From Rhodoferax sp. (GTDB taxonomy: Bacteria > Pseudomonadota > Gammaproteobacteria > Burkholderiales > Burkholderiaceae_C), in contig JARLJH010000048.1 of NCBI GenBank assembly GCA_031291305.1, positions 310,001 through 374,000 of the forward strand: a stretch of DNA of 64,000 bases, read 5' to 3'. Of the stretch, positions 51,514-60,952 are shown piece after piece. The position numbers were made by a program, and so were the translations under genes. Every line of letters begins with the position of its first letter. Position 1 is the stretch's first letter. The notes under the pieces are model-generated. The model was given only the letters and a program-made list of their open reading frames with translations, did not search any database and was not told the origin of the DNA.

Positions 51514-52434
51514 TTAAAAAGGCGCGTCAGCGTCAGACTGTGCATCGTCACCCGCTGTATCTGGCGATGCGGCTGCTGCCAGTTCTGAAACCGCAGCACG
51601 TACCGCAGCCTTGTCGCCAGCACCCGCGAACTTGCTGTACTTGCCCAGAACGTTCACCATCTGGCCGTAGATGCGCGGGTTGGCGGCCAGGCATTCGCGT
51701 TGTTCCAGAAAATCTGCATCGCCCGACAGGTTGCCCACCAGACCGCCAGCTTCGGTAATCAGCAGCGACCCGGCGGCCACGTCCCAGGGTTGCAGGCCCA
51801 ACTCGAAGAAACCATCGGTAAAACCCGCTGCCACATAGGCTAGGTCTAGCGCAGCGGCACCAGGGCGGCGCAATCCGGCAGTGCGCGTCATCATGTCGCC
51901 CATCATGCGCAGGTAGTGGTTGACGTTATCGTCCACACGGTAGGGAAAACCGGTGGAGATCAGGCATTCCTGCAAGCGGGTACGCTTGGCCACGCGGATG
52001 CGGCGGTTGTTCATGTACGAGCCACGGCCTTTGGTGGCGGTGAACAAGTCGTTGCGGCTCGGGTCATAAATCACGGCTTGCTCGACCTTGCCACGCACTG
52101 CCAGAGCGATGCTCACGCAGTAAATCGGCAGGCCGTGGATGAAGTTGGTGGTGCCGTCCAGCGGGTCGATGATCCAGGTGAATTCCGAATCCTTGGCACC
52201 GTGCTCACGGCCGGATTCTTCGGCCCAGATGGCGTGGCCGGGGTAAGCACCCAACAGGGTTTCGATGATCATCTGCTCGGAAGCCTGGTCGACCTCGGTG
52301 ACAAAGTCGTTGACCTGCTTTTGCGACACCCGAACGGATTCCACGTCAAGCGCCGCGCGGTTGATGATGGCACCCGCTGCGCGCGCGGCTTTCACCGCCA
52401 CATTGATCATTGGATGCAGATTTGGAGAGGTCAT
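51514..52434 (-). CDS. suhB: Inositol-1-monophosphatase family protein (SuhB)
   Basis: Mg-dependent phosphatase; in E. coli SuhB also binds RNA polymerase and supports rRNA antitermination. The 306-residue protein has the metal-binding motifs [29 protein letters not shown] and [15 protein letters not shown]. The C-terminus has about 40 extra residues rich in Ala and Asp compared with E. coli. The ATG at 52434 gives [18 protein letters not shown], equivalent to the MHPMLNIAVRAAR start of E. coli SuhB; an upstream in-frame TTG is ignored. Divergent from trmJ, 112 nt apart. Confidence 0.95.
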   Translation of the reverse strand: MTSPNLHPMINVAVKAARAAGAIINRAALDVESVRVSQKQVNDFVTEVDQASEQMIIETLLGAYPGHAIWAEESGREHGAKDSEFTWIIDPLDGTTNFIHGLPIYCVSIALAVRGKVEQAVIYDPSRNDLFTATKGRGSYMNNRRIRVAKRTRLQECLISTGFPYRVDDNVNHYLRMMGDMMTRTAGLRRPGAAALDLAYVAAGFTDGFFELGLQPWDVAAGSLLITEAGGLVGNLSGDADFLEQRECLAANPRIYGQMVNVLGKYSKFAGAGDKAAVRAAVSELAAAASPDTAGDDAQSDADAPF

Positions 52435-52546
52435 GATGTTTGATGAGTGGCCAGGCAAACGTTCAACGCGTCTTGACTGGCATGTTGTAAATCAGCACGC
52501 TGCGCCGGTGCGGGCAGCGACAATCGGACTATTTTAACGGCCCACC

Positions 52547-53344
52547 ATGAAGACGCGATTTATCCTGATCAACACCAGCCACGCAGGCAATGTCGGCGCT
52601 GCGGCGCGTGCCATGAAGACCATGGGCTTTGACGATCTGGTGCTGGTGGCACCGCGTTGGCCCAACGTGCTGCGGCGTGAAGAAACCATCCAGCGTGCCA
52701 GTGGTGCCACCGATGTGCTAAAAAACTGTCGCATCGTCGAAACCCTTGACGAAGCCCTGGACGGCATGACCCACCTGTGCGCCACCGCCATGACCCCGCG
52801 CGACTTTGGCCCGCCAACTGTGACCCCGCGTGAGCACTTTCAAATGCTACTTAATCAAGAGCTAATATCCAAGGAAAGACGGGGGCTAGAGGTCGAAAAT
52901 GCATGTAACTCTGGCGTCGCCTTCCTGTTTGGCTCAGAACGCTTTGGCATGCGCAACGAAGACGTGTACCGTTGCCATGCGTGCTTGAGCATTCCCAGCA
53001 ATCCACAGTTTGGCTCGCTCAACCTAGCGGCAGCCTTGCAGGTGATCGCTTATGACTGGCGCGTGGCGCTGGGGGCATATCCGGTGCAATCGGCCACCGA
53101 GGTGCCGACCCTGGCCGACGCGGCGCAAGTAGCGGGCATGCTGTCGCATCTGGAGCAATCCCTGGTGGCGATTGGCTTTCTGGACCCGCAGGCGCCCAAA
53201 AAACTCATGCCCAGACTCAACCAGCTGTTCAACCGCGCCGGGGTCACGCAGGAAGAAATCCATATTCTGCGTGGCATGGCCAAGATGATGCTCAAGGCCG
53301 CGCCTGCGCAACCCGCGATGCCTCAAGCGGCGGCAAGCCCGTGA
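52547..53344 (+). CDS. trmJ: tRNA (cytidine/uridine-2'-O)-methyltransferase TrmJ
   Basis: SPOUT-class enzyme that 2'-O-methylates position 32 of several tRNAs using S-adenosylmethionine. The 265-residue protein has the N-terminal RFILINTSHAGNVGAAARAM, the knot-forming VAFLFGSERFGMRNEDVYRC and IPSNPQFGSLNLAAALQVIA, and a helical C-terminal extension. Odd feature: residues about 99-119 (MLLNQELISKERRGLEVENA) lie between TPREHF and VAFLFG, where family members have only a few residues, and this stretch is encoded by a dispersed-repeat copy. cysE follows 37 nt downstream. Confidence 0.95.
   Translation: MKTRFILINTSHAGNVGAAARAMKTMGFDDLVLVAPRWPNVLRREETIQRASGATDVLKNCRIVETLDEALDGMTHLCATAMTPRDFGPPTVTPREHFQMLLNQELISKERRGLEVENACNSGVAFLFGSERFGMRNEDVYRCHACLSIPSNPQFGSLNLAAALQVIAYDWRVALGAYPVQSATEVPTLADAAQVAGMLSHLEQSLVAIGFLDPQAPKKLMPRLNQLFNRAGVTQEEIHILRGMAKMMLKAAPAQPAMPQAAASP
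52841..52900 (+). repeat. Dispersed hairpin repeat, copy 6 (inside trmJ)
   Basis: AAATGCTACTTAATCAAGAG, then CTAATATCC and, after a short loop, GGGGGCTAGAGGTCGAAAAT. It keeps the TGCTA, AGCTA, GGGCTAGAGG and C-AAAAT blocks of the family. It is in the sense orientation and in frame, adding about 20 residues without a stop codon. Confidence 0.75.
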
Positions 53345-53381
53345 ACGCACGAAGTTGCGCGAACCCCATTAGACTTGTCCC

Positions 53382-54155
53382 ATGTTCTCCCGAATCCGCT
53401 CCGATATCCAGTGCATTCTTGACCGCGACCCAGCTGCCCGCAGCACGTGGGAGGTACTCACTTGCTACCCCGGTTTTCATGCTGTTTTGCTGCACCGACT
53501 GGCGCACGTTTGCTGGGTGCGCGGCTACAAGTGGCTGGGGCGCTACATCTCGCACACCGCTCGGTTTTTGACCGGTGTCGAGATTCACCCCGGCGCCAAA
53601 ATTGGTGATCGGGTGTTCTTTGACCATGCCATGGGCGTCGTGGTGGGGGAAACCGCCGAAATTGGCGACGATTGCACCATCTACCAGGGTGTCACGCTGG
53701 GCGGTACCTCGCTGTACAAAGGCACCAAACGCCACCCGACACTGGGTCGTGGCGTGGTGGTGGGGGCGGGGGCGCAGGTGCTGGGCGGCTTCACCGTGGG
53801 TGATGGGGCCAAGGTCGGCTCCAACGCCGTGGTCACCAAACCCGTGCCCGCTGGTGCGACGGCGGTGGGCAATCCGGCGCGCATCATTCAGGCGGACCTG
53901 GATGTCAAACGCGAAGAGGCTGCCTCCAAAATGGGCTTCTCTGCCTACGGTGTGACCCAGAGCGACGACCCGTTGAGCCAGGCGCTGCGCGGCCTGATCG
54001 ACAACGCCTCGGGCCACGAACACCAGATCACCATGCTTTGGAAAGCCATCGAAACCTTGCAAGCGCATCACCATGAACCCGACTGCGTGCCTGGCGATGC
54101 GGCCTTGAGCGAGCACTTTGAGGCTGACAAGCTCAATCAGCTGGTGGATCGATAG
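53382..54155 (+). CDS. cysE: Serine O-acetyltransferase
   Basis: Acetylates L-serine with acetyl-CoA to O-acetylserine, the precursor of cysteine. The 257-residue protein has a short helical N-terminus ([20 protein letters not shown]) and a left-handed beta-helix of hexapeptide repeats ([20 protein letters not shown], then [20 protein letters not shown]). The catalytic histidine is in the FDHAMG segment. It follows trmJ with the same orientation. A dispersed repeat overlaps the stop codon. Confidence 0.96.
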   Translation: MFSRIRSDIQCILDRDPAARSTWEVLTCYPGFHAVLLHRLAHVCWVRGYKWLGRYISHTARFLTGVEIHPGAKIGDRVFFDHAMGVVVGETAEIGDDCTIYQGVTLGGTSLYKGTKRHPTLGRGVVVGAGAQVLGGFTVGDGAKVGSNAVVTKPVPAGATAVGNPARIIQADLDVKREEAASKMGFSAYGVTQSDDPLSQALRGLIDNASGHEHQITMLWKAIETLQAHHHEPDCVPGDAALSEHFEADKLNQLVDR

Positions 54156-54207
54156 CTGCAGTTTGTGTAGCTATCAGCCCTTGTTTTGCATGGGCTAGAT
54201 GGTAATT
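54151..54207 (+). repeat. Dispersed hairpin repeat, copy 7 (after cysE)
   Basis: GATAGCTGCAGTTTGTGTAG, then CTATCAGCCC, TTGTTTTGCAT and GGGCTAGATGGTAATT. Stem AGCCC/GGGCT. It begins on the cysE stop codon and fills the gap to the decayed gene. Confidence 0.8.
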
Positions 54208-54221
54208 GGACGAGTAAGAGT

Positions 54222-55254
54222 TCAGATCACAGCCTGCAGCTTGGCCGGCAGGGTCGAGTGGTTGGCAAAGGTCAAGTCATGCATGGCCGTCAGGCCTATG
54301 GCCAGCTCCTCGGTGAGGTCGCTGGCGCAGACGATGAACTGGCTGCGGTTCAGGTTCAGGCGCTTTTTGAGCCGCAGGAACTTGTCGATGTCACGGCGGA
54401 ACTCGCCGGTTTTGCATTCGATGTAGATCGGTGTCTGACCGTCCACCAGCGCCATCACGTCGATTTCGTGCAGGTCTTCGTTCGCAAACACCACCTTCAC
54501 CCCGCGCGCACGAAAACGGGCGTTTTTTGGTTTTGAGCTGCTCCAGCAGTTCCACCAGCGCCAACCACTCCAGCCAGCCGCCCTCAAAAAACTGCCGTAC
54601 CGTGGTGGCGGTTTGCAGGGTGAGGCGGACGGTTTTCTCGGGCTTCTGGTAGCGGTAGGTGGCAAACAGCGTATGGCTATGGAACTGGCGGCACAGATTG
54701 TTGAGCGCCTGTGCGTCTTTCTGGCTCAGGTTGGCCAGCTCCAGATTCACGTGGCTGTGGCTGTTGCGTTAAGCCCAGCGGATGCGGTCCAGCAGCTCGC
54801 CAAACAGCGAAAAGTTGTTGCCCAGTGCGCGGGCGGTATCGTCAAAAAAGCCGGTGGTATCGACGGCTGCGTAGTCAAACTGGGCTTCGACCTAGCGCGC
54901 CGCAAACCATTGTTTGAGCGGCTGGTGCTGCTCGGGCGTGGCCAGTAGGGCGGTGTTGTGCAGGTTGATCTGGTCCAGCGCCAGGGTCGGCGCGACGGTG
55001 GCTGGTGCTGCCGCTGCGACTGCTGCAGGCTGGGGTGCGGTGGCCGTTGCAAGCGGCGCGGGTTGGTCGGCAGCTTTCAGCGTCTCGATTTCGCGCAGCG
55101 CGGCGATATAGCGTTCGGTGAGTTTCTCGACGAAGTAGGTGGTCTCGTAGACCGTGCTGGGGTGAGCGCAGTGTGCACAAGGGATTTTGCTGCCCGGGAG
55201 CAGGGGGACGGTTTCAGCGACGAATCCACATTTGTTGCAGCGGTAGATCGGCAT
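54222..55254 (-). pseudogene. Decayed gene: zinc-ribbon protein with PD-(D/E)XK-like nuclease domain
   Basis: Joining the frames gives one protein-like sequence of about 340 residues. Part 1 (55254 to 54892) begins MPIYRCNKCGFVAETVPLLP with a CxxC...CAHC zinc ribbon and ends at a TAG (54892-54894). The same frame continues with VEAQFDYAAVDTTGFFDDTA to a TAA (54769-54771), then LELANLSQKDAQALNNLCRQ and onward. A frameshift near the A-rich run at about 54525-54535 leads to VVFANEDLHEIDVMALV and PIYIECKTGEFRRDIDKFLR, where E..D..ExK fits a PD-(D/E)XK nuclease (DUF1887-like). Two stops and one frameshift argue for real decay rather than a sequencing slip. Confidence 0.75.
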
Positions 55255-55303
55255 GATGAGAAAGCCTGACGATGGGTGGTGACAGCGGTTTGACTTGCTC
55301 TAC

Positions 55304-55352
55304 TTGTAGGAGCTACTGGCCCTCATTGAATAAGGGATAGAGGCCTATTTTT
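55304..55352 (+). repeat. Dispersed hairpin repeat, copy 8 (upstream of mog stop region)
   Basis: ACTTGTAGGAGCTACTGGCC, then CTCATTGAATAAGGGATAG and AGGCCTATTTTT. The right half (ATAAGGGATAGAGGCC) is identical to copy 4. It lies between the 3' end of mog and the start of the decayed gene; both genes are on the minus strand. Confidence 0.8.
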
Positions 55353-55353
55353 C

Positions 55354-55947
55354 TTATAAAAACGTGCGAATGGCCGTCTTTGGTCGAAACGCCTTGCACA
55401 CCGCCGCGTCGGCTTCCAGATACGGCCCGCCAATCAGGTCGATGCAGTAGGGTACGGCGGCGAAGACGCCATCCACGAGCTGCTTGCCGTCAGCATCCTT
55501 CAGGCCTTCCAGCGTTTCGGCAATGGCCTTGGGTTGGCCGGGCAGGTTGATGATGAGGGTCTGGTCGCGGATCACTGCCACCTGGCGCGACAGGATCGCG
55601 GTGGGTACAAATTTCAGGCTGACCTGGCGCATCTGCTCGCCAAAGCCAGGCATCACTTTGTGCGCCACGGCCAGTGTGGCTTCGGGCGTCACGTCTCGCA
55701 GCGCCGGGCCGGTGCCGCCAGTGGTCAGCACCAGGGCGCAACCGGCGTCCACCAGCTCGATCAGCGTGGTTTGAATCGTGACTTGCTCGTCGGGGATCAG
55801 GCGCGGCTCAAATTGCAGCGGATTCTTCAGCGCGCGCTCCAGCCAGCTCTGCAGGGCGGGCAGCCCCTTGTCCTCATAGATGCCACCGCTGGCGCGGTCG
55901 CTGATGGAGACGATGCCGATCTTGATGAGGGGGTAGGGATTGCTCAT
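55354..55947 (-). CDS. mog: Molybdopterin adenylyltransferase
   Basis: Adenylates molybdopterin before molybdenum insertion in molybdenum cofactor synthesis. The 197-residue protein has the MoaB/Mog fold: IKIGIVSISDRASGGIYEDK at the start, LTTGGTGPALRDVTPEAT as the substrate-binding motif, and the TLIINLPGQPKAIAETLEGL segment. It starts 2 nt after the yjgA stop, so the two genes form an operon. Confidence 0.95.
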   Translation of the reverse strand: MSNPYPLIKIGIVSISDRASGGIYEDKGLPALQSWLERALKNPLQFEPRLIPDEQVTIQTTLIELVDAGCALVLTTGGTGPALRDVTPEATLAVAHKVMPGFGEQMRQVSLKFVPTAILSRQVAVIRDQTLIINLPGQPKAIAETLEGLKDADGKQLVDGVFAAVPYCIDLIGGPYLEADAAVCKAFRPKTAIRTFL

Positions 55948-55949
55948 GG

Positions 55950-56609
55950 TCAGGAGGCTTCGTTAGCCGGGTTGAAGGTGCTGGGGTGGATGGAGGCATC
56001 CGGCTCGGGGATGGCACCGAGCGCCTCACGCACGAGTTGAAAAATCTCGCGGTAAGCACGGCCATGGCGCACGGCGGCACCGGGCTTCTCGGGCACCGCG
56101 TCCTTGCGCGCCTGACGGATCAGCGCGCGTAGTTGCTGGGTGTCGGTGGTCGGGTATTGCTCAATCCACTGGGCTGCAGCATCGTCCTGCGCGATCAGGC
56201 GGTCACGCCAGACCTCGGCCTGATGCAGGGCCAGGTTTTCAGCGGCCGAACCGTTGGCCTGCTCGTCCAGCGCGCCGCGCACCGCCTCCACCTCTTGCGC
56301 TTCGAGTTTGCGCATCAGTTTGCCGATGAACTGCATCTGGCGGCGCTTGCCCTCAAAGTTGGTGATGCGTTTGGCATCGGTAATGGCATCGCGGAACTTG
56401 TCCGACAGTGGCAGGCGCTCCAGCAGATCAGCGCGCAGCGTCAGCAAGGCTTCGCCGAGCTTTTGCAGCTCGGTGCTCTCGCGTTTGAGGTCGGTGCGGC
56501 TCTGGTCGTCGGTGCCTTTGAGCTCGGCTTTGAGTTCAATATCGCGCTCGCTGCCCTCGGCGATGAACTCGCCGCGCACAAAATAGCCTTTTTTCAATTT
56601 TCTTGACAT
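55950..56609 (-). CDS. yjgA: DUF615 ribosome-associated protein YjgA (DarP)
   Basis: A 219-residue helical, charged protein of the YjgA/DarP family; in E. coli it associates with late 50S ribosome intermediates. Family features: KKGYFVRGEF near the start, ELQKLGEALLTLRADLLERL and NFEGKRRQMQFIGKLMRKLE. The ATG at 56609 (MSRKLKKGY) is used rather than an in-frame TTG two codons upstream. First gene of the yjgA-mog pair; divergent from pmbA by 73 nt. Confidence 0.94.
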   Translation of the reverse strand: MSRKLKKGYFVRGEFIAEGSERDIELKAELKGTDDQSRTDLKRESTELQKLGEALLTLRADLLERLPLSDKFRDAITDAKRITNFEGKRRQMQFIGKLMRKLEAQEVEAVRGALDEQANGSAAENLALHQAEVWRDRLIAQDDAAAQWIEQYPTTDTQQLRALIRQARKDAVPEKPGAAVRHGRAYREIFQLVREALGAIPEPDASIHPSTFNPANEAS

Positions 56610-56682
56610 AGCCAAGTATCATAGCCGCCGCTAAGAACAACCCCAACGGACTGCGCGTGTCCGCCACGCCGCCGACTCAGAT

Positions 56683-58116
56683 ATGCCATCCAAATCCTCC
56701 AAAACCACCTCGCGTCAACGTCCAACCGGTACCTCTGCTACCCGTGCAACGACGAAAGCCGACACAGGCTTTGCCTATAGCCGGGCGTTTTTTGAAGACC
56801 TGGTCGACAGTGCCATGCGTCACGCCAAAAAATTGGGTGCCACCGACTCTTCCGCCCACGCCTCCGAGGGCTGTGGCCTGAGCGTGTCGGTGCGCAAGGG
56901 TGAACTGGAAAATGTCGAGCGTAACCGTGACAAGTCGCTCAGCATTAGCGTGCACCTCGGCCAGCGCCGGGGCAACGCCAGCACCTCGGATTTCTCGCAA
57001 AAAGCCATCGAGCAGACGGTGCAGGCAGCTTTCGACATTGCCCGTTTCACCGCCGAAGACCCGTTTGCCGCTTTGCCCGACGAGGCCGACATTGCCCAGC
57101 GCAAAGAGCAGCGCACCGATCTGGATCTGTTTTTCCCGTGGGCGATCAACAGTGAACAGGCTGCACAACTGGCCTTGCAGACCGAAGCTGCGGCCTTCAG
57201 CGTGGACAAACGCATCACCAACAGCGAAGGCGCCAGCGTGTCGGCGCAGCAGTCGCACTTTTTCAGCGCTCACACGCACGGCTTTCGCGGAGGCTACGCC
57301 AGTTCGCGCCATTCGGTGTCGGTGTCGCCGATCGCCGGCAAGGGCGCCAACATGCAGCGCGATTACTGGTACAGCTCGCAGCGTGATGCGGCTGACTTGG
57401 CCGCGCCGGAGGTGATTGGCCGCTACGCCGCCGAGCGGGCGCTCAGCCGTCTGAAAGCGCGCAAGATCGCGACCACCGAATGCCCGGTGCTGTTCGAGGC
57501 ACCGCTGGCCTCAGGCCTGCTGGGCAGCTTTGTGCAGGCGGTCAGCGGCGGGGCGCTGTACCGCAAGAGTTCGTTTTTGCTCAACTCGCTGGGTAAGCAG
57601 GTTTTTCCCAAGCACATTGACATTCTGGAAGACCCGTTTGTCAAGCGCGGCAAAGGCAGCTCGCCGTTCGATGACGAAGGCGTGCGCGTGCAGGCGCGCA
57701 GTGTGGTCGAGGCGGGCAAAGTGCAGGGTTATTTTCTGGGCAGCTATTCGGCGCGCAAACTTGGCATGATGACCACCGGCAATGCCGGTGGCTCGCACAA
57801 CCTGACGCTGACCTCGCGCCTGACCCGTGCCGGTGACAACCTGGACGCCATGTTGCAGCGCCTGGGCACCGGCCTGTTTGTCACTGAGCTGATGGGCAGT
57901 GGCGTGAACAGCGTGACCGGCGATTACTCGCGCGGCGCCAGCGGCTTTTGGGTGGAAAACGGCCGCATTGCGTTCCCGGTCGAAGAGATCACCATTGCTG
58001 GCAATATGAAAACCATGTTGAAGGACATCGTCGCCGTGGGTGCCGACGCCTATAACCAGGGTGCAAAGACAACCGGCTCGGTGTTGATCAAGAAGATGAA
58101 GGTGGCGGGCAGCTGA
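56683..58116 (+). CDS. pmbA: Metalloprotease-like protein PmbA (TldE)
   Basis: Partner of TldD in the heterodimeric protease that processes microcin B17 and CcdA in E. coli. The 477-residue protein has SSAHASEGCGLSVSVRKGEL near the N-terminus, GGLYRKSSF-like text (SGGALYRKSSFLLNSLG) in the middle and the C-terminal TELMGSGVNSVTGDYSRGAS typical of the family. The first 28 residues are Ser/Thr/Lys-rich and extra compared with E. coli, so the true start may be slightly further in. The TldE member has no metal-binding HExxxH, as expected. Opposite strand to yjgA, the common arrangement. Confidence 0.95.
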   Translation: MPSKSSKTTSRQRPTGTSATRATTKADTGFAYSRAFFEDLVDSAMRHAKKLGATDSSAHASEGCGLSVSVRKGELENVERNRDKSLSISVHLGQRRGNASTSDFSQKAIEQTVQAAFDIARFTAEDPFAALPDEADIAQRKEQRTDLDLFFPWAINSEQAAQLALQTEAAAFSVDKRITNSEGASVSAQQSHFFSAHTHGFRGGYASSRHSVSVSPIAGKGANMQRDYWYSSQRDAADLAAPEVIGRYAAERALSRLKARKIATTECPVLFEAPLASGLLGSFVQAVSGGALYRKSSFLLNSLGKQVFPKHIDILEDPFVKRGKGSSPFDDEGVRVQARSVVEAGKVQGYFLGSYSARKLGMMTTGNAGGSHNLTLTSRLTRAGDNLDAMLQRLGTGLFVTELMGSGVNSVTGDYSRGASGFWVENGRIAFPVEEITIAGNMKTMLKDIVAVGADAYNQGAKTTGSVLIKKMKVAGS

Positions 58117-58284
58117 CGCCGCAGTTTGAACGTCCTGGCTTCTTGGCGGGAGCGGTTGATCAGTCGCGACGAGGGAGTTCGGGAACACGTTATCAGGCGG
58201 GGATGATCAACTCTGCAAGGCAGTTCAGACGGTTTGCTGGCGATGTTGACCAGATGGCGTCTTGGGATAGCAGGAGGTAAGCCA

Positions 58285-60219
58285 ATGACCGACAAACGAC
58301 ACTGGAGTTTGGGCGCCAAGCTCTTGATGCTGGGCACGCCGTTCTTGATGCTGGTTTTCCTGGCCACCGCGGCGACGCTTTGGGTGTCGTGGCAGCTGGA
58401 CGGTGGGGCCGCTGCCGTCAATGAAGCTGGCCGCATGCGCATGCAGTCTTACCGGATGTCACTGTCAATCGGCATTGGCGATCTCGGTCAATTACCACAA
58501 CAAACCACTGAGTTCAATCACAGCCTGTCCATCCTCAAATTGGGTGATCCGGAGCGTCCGCTGTTTGTGCCCTGGGACGACGAGACGACCCAGCGCTTTG
58601 CTCTGGTGGAAACAGACTGGGCGCATTACCAATCACGCTGGATTCAGGATGACCCCAAGGTGTTTACCGAGCTGCGCTCAGACACCGTGTCGTTCGCGTC
58701 TGACATTGACCAGTTCGTTCATGCCATCGAAGTGCATATTGAGCATTGGACGGCGATTCTTCATCTGCTACAGATGAGCGTTCTGGGCTCCGTGATTGTG
58801 GGTGCCGTCGCTTTGCTGTACACGGGCTACATGTTTGTGCTCGAACCGGTTGGGCAACTGAAACAGGCCATTCAAAAGGTCCAGGCAGGGAATTTTGAGG
58901 CTCGCGTCGACCGGGTCACCAGCGACGAATTTGGCACGCTGGCCGATGGTTTCAACACCATGGCCGAACAATTACAGTCGATGTACCGAAACCTGGAAAG
59001 CAAGGTGTCTGAAAAAACCTGGCTGTTGCAGGAAAAAACCGAGCGGCTGGAGAGCCTTTACGAAGTGACCGCATTGGTCAACAAGGCGACCTCACTGGAT
59101 GCCCTGGCGCAGGAATTTGTCAAAAGCCTGGCCAAGATTTCCCGTGCAGATGGGGTGGCACTGCGCTGGTGCAGCCAGGGTGGGCAGCGCTATCTGATGC
59201 TGGCGGCACATGGCTTGCCTCCGTCCATGGTGGATGCCGAACAGTGCATTTTTTCAGGTGATTGCTATTGTGGTGCGACCGTGGCGGGTGTTGCTACAAG
59301 CGTGGTGTTGATTCAGGATCTTTCACCCGCGCAGTTGCCGCATTGTGCCAAAGCCGGGTTTGAAACACTGGTGACCCTTCCGGTGTGCCTACACGGTCAG
59401 GTCATGGGTGAAGTGGACTTGTTTTTTCATGCGCGCAGCAACCCCACACCGGCTGAGCGATCACTGTTCGAAGCCCTGTGCAACCATCTCGCTGGTGGCA
59501 TGGAGAACTTGCGTCTTCATGCGCTTGAGCGAGAGGCTGCGGTGTCACAGGAGCGTCATTTGCTGGCGCGCGAACTGCATGACTCCATTGCCCAATCACT
59601 CGCTTTTTTGAAAATACAAGTGCAACTGATGCGTGATGCCGTCAAGACCAGCAACTCTGGCCAGATCGCCAAAGTGCTGGAAGAAATTGATATGGGTGTC
59701 AAGGAAAGCTACGGGGATGTGCGTGAACTGTTGTTGCACTTCAGGACGCGCACCAATGCTGAAGACATCGAACCCGCACTGGCTACGACCTTGCAGAAAT
59801 TCGAACTTCAAAGCGGAATTAAGTCAACGCTATCTATGCAGGGGCAGGGCATGCCGCTAACGCCCGATGTCCAAATTCATGTTCTGCATATTATTCAGGA
59901 GGCCTTGTCCAACGTCCGCAAGCACGCACATGCCTCGCAGGCCTGGCTGGATGTACAGCAACAACCCACCTGGCGTTTTGAGGTGCGCGATGATGGCGTT
60001 GGTTTTAACCCGGACGAAGGTCAGCATGACCAAACCCACGTAGGATTGCGCATCATGACCGAGCGTGCACAACGGATTGGTGCGCACATCGACATTCTCT
60101 CCACACCATCGCGCGGCAGTTCTGTGGTCTTGACCTTGCCGACACCCTCGCATCCAAGCACCAGCAACGCGGCTCGTCTGAATCAGATGTCACCAGCGAC
60201 TGCTGCGCACCTGACCTGA
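58285..60219 (+). CDS. narX: Nitrate/nitrite-type sensor histidine kinase (NarX family)
   Basis: Membrane sensor that phosphorylates the adjacent NarL-type regulator. The 644-residue protein has helix 1 (about residues 12-35), a periplasmic domain starting with a P-box-like NEAGRMRMQSYRM, helix 2 (about 165-190), a HAMP domain (VGQLKQAIQKVQAGNFEARV), a GAF-like region with several cysteines, a HisKA_3 domain with H432 in LARELHDSIAQSLAFLK, and an ATPase domain (RDDGVGFNPDEG). The ATG at 58285 is selected by AGGAGGT 8 nt upstream. The P-box suggests nitrate or nitrite sensing; the exact ligand is inference. Confidence 0.92.
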   Translation: MTDKRHWSLGAKLLMLGTPFLMLVFLATAATLWVSWQLDGGAAAVNEAGRMRMQSYRMSLSIGIGDLGQLPQQTTEFNHSLSILKLGDPERPLFVPWDDETTQRFALVETDWAHYQSRWIQDDPKVFTELRSDTVSFASDIDQFVHAIEVHIEHWTAILHLLQMSVLGSVIVGAVALLYTGYMFVLEPVGQLKQAIQKVQAGNFEARVDRVTSDEFGTLADGFNTMAEQLQSMYRNLESKVSEKTWLLQEKTERLESLYEVTALVNKATSLDALAQEFVKSLAKISRADGVALRWCSQGGQRYLMLAAHGLPPSMVDAEQCIFSGDCYCGATVAGVATSVVLIQDLSPAQLPHCAKAGFETLVTLPVCLHGQVMGEVDLFFHARSNPTPAERSLFEALCNHLAGGMENLRLHALEREAAVSQERHLLARELHDSIAQSLAFLKIQVQLMRDAVKTSNSGQIAKVLEEIDMGVKESYGDVRELLLHFRTRTNAEDIEPALATTLQKFELQSGIKSTLSMQGQGMPLTPDVQIHVLHIIQEALSNVRKHAHASQAWLDVQQQPTWRFEVRDDGVGFNPDEGQHDQTHVGLRIMTERAQRIGAHIDILSTPSRGSSVVLTLPTPSHPSTSNAARLNQMSPATAAHLT

Positions 60220-60226
60220 GAAATTC

Positions 60227-60931
60227 ATGAATTCCACTGAAAAGACCTTGATACGGATATTGGTGGTGGACGACCACACCCTGTTTCGCCGTGGTTTGAC
60301 GGCACTGCTGTCGCGAGACCCGCAGTTGACCGTGGTCGGGGATGCCGCGGATGCCGGGCAAGCACTGCGAAAGGCGCAGGAACTGCAACCTGATGTGATC
60401 TTGCTGGACAACCATTTACCCGGTGTGAATGGTGTCGATGCGGTGCCGTCATTGCGTGAGGTTGCCCCCGAAGCCTGCGTCCTGATGCTCACCATCAGTG
60501 AGGATGAGAGCGATCTGCTGGCTGCATTGCAGGGAGGTGCTTGCGGGTATCTGCTCAAAACCATGGAAGGTGATGAACTCACCGCCGCGGTGCGCCGCGC
60601 TTTTCAGGGGGACACCATCGTGGCACCGGAAATGATGGGCAAACTGGTGGCCGCTTACCGAGGTGTTTCCAGTCCATCTGCACGAGTCGTCGAACTGGAC
60701 GGAGCACCAACCAAGCCAATGCCCGGTGATTCAGCGCTATCGAGCCTTTCCCCAAGGGAACTTGATATTTTGCGTGGTATCGCGCGTGGCGCCAGCAACA
60801 AGGAAATTGCGCGGGAATACGGTATTGTTGAAACCACCGTCAAAATTCATGTGCAGCATATCTTGCGCAAACTGGGCGTGAGTTCACGGGTTCATGCCGC
60901 CGTGCTGGCTACCGAACACGGCGTGTTGTGA
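60227..60931 (+). CDS. narL: Response regulator, NarL/FixJ family
   Basis: DNA-binding partner of the kinase 7 nt upstream. The 234-residue protein has a receiver domain with acidic residues DDH near the start and the phosphorylation site D61 in VILLDNHLPG, close to D59 of E. coli NarL. The C-terminal LuxR-type helix-turn-helix is LSPRELDILRGIARGASNKE, then IAREYGIVETTVKIHVQHIL. Probably controls nitrate or nitrite respiration genes; none of those lie inside the window. Confidence 0.93.
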   Translation: MNSTEKTLIRILVVDDHTLFRRGLTALLSRDPQLTVVGDAADAGQALRKAQELQPDVILLDNHLPGVNGVDAVPSLREVAPEACVLMLTISEDESDLLAALQGGACGYLLKTMEGDELTAAVRRAFQGDTIVAPEMMGKLVAAYRGVSSPSARVVELDGAPTKPMPGDSALSSLSPRELDILRGIARGASNKEIAREYGIVETTVKIHVQHILRKLGVSSRVHAAVLATEHGVL

Positions 60932-60952
60932 GGGCGTTCACAATGTAGCGGC

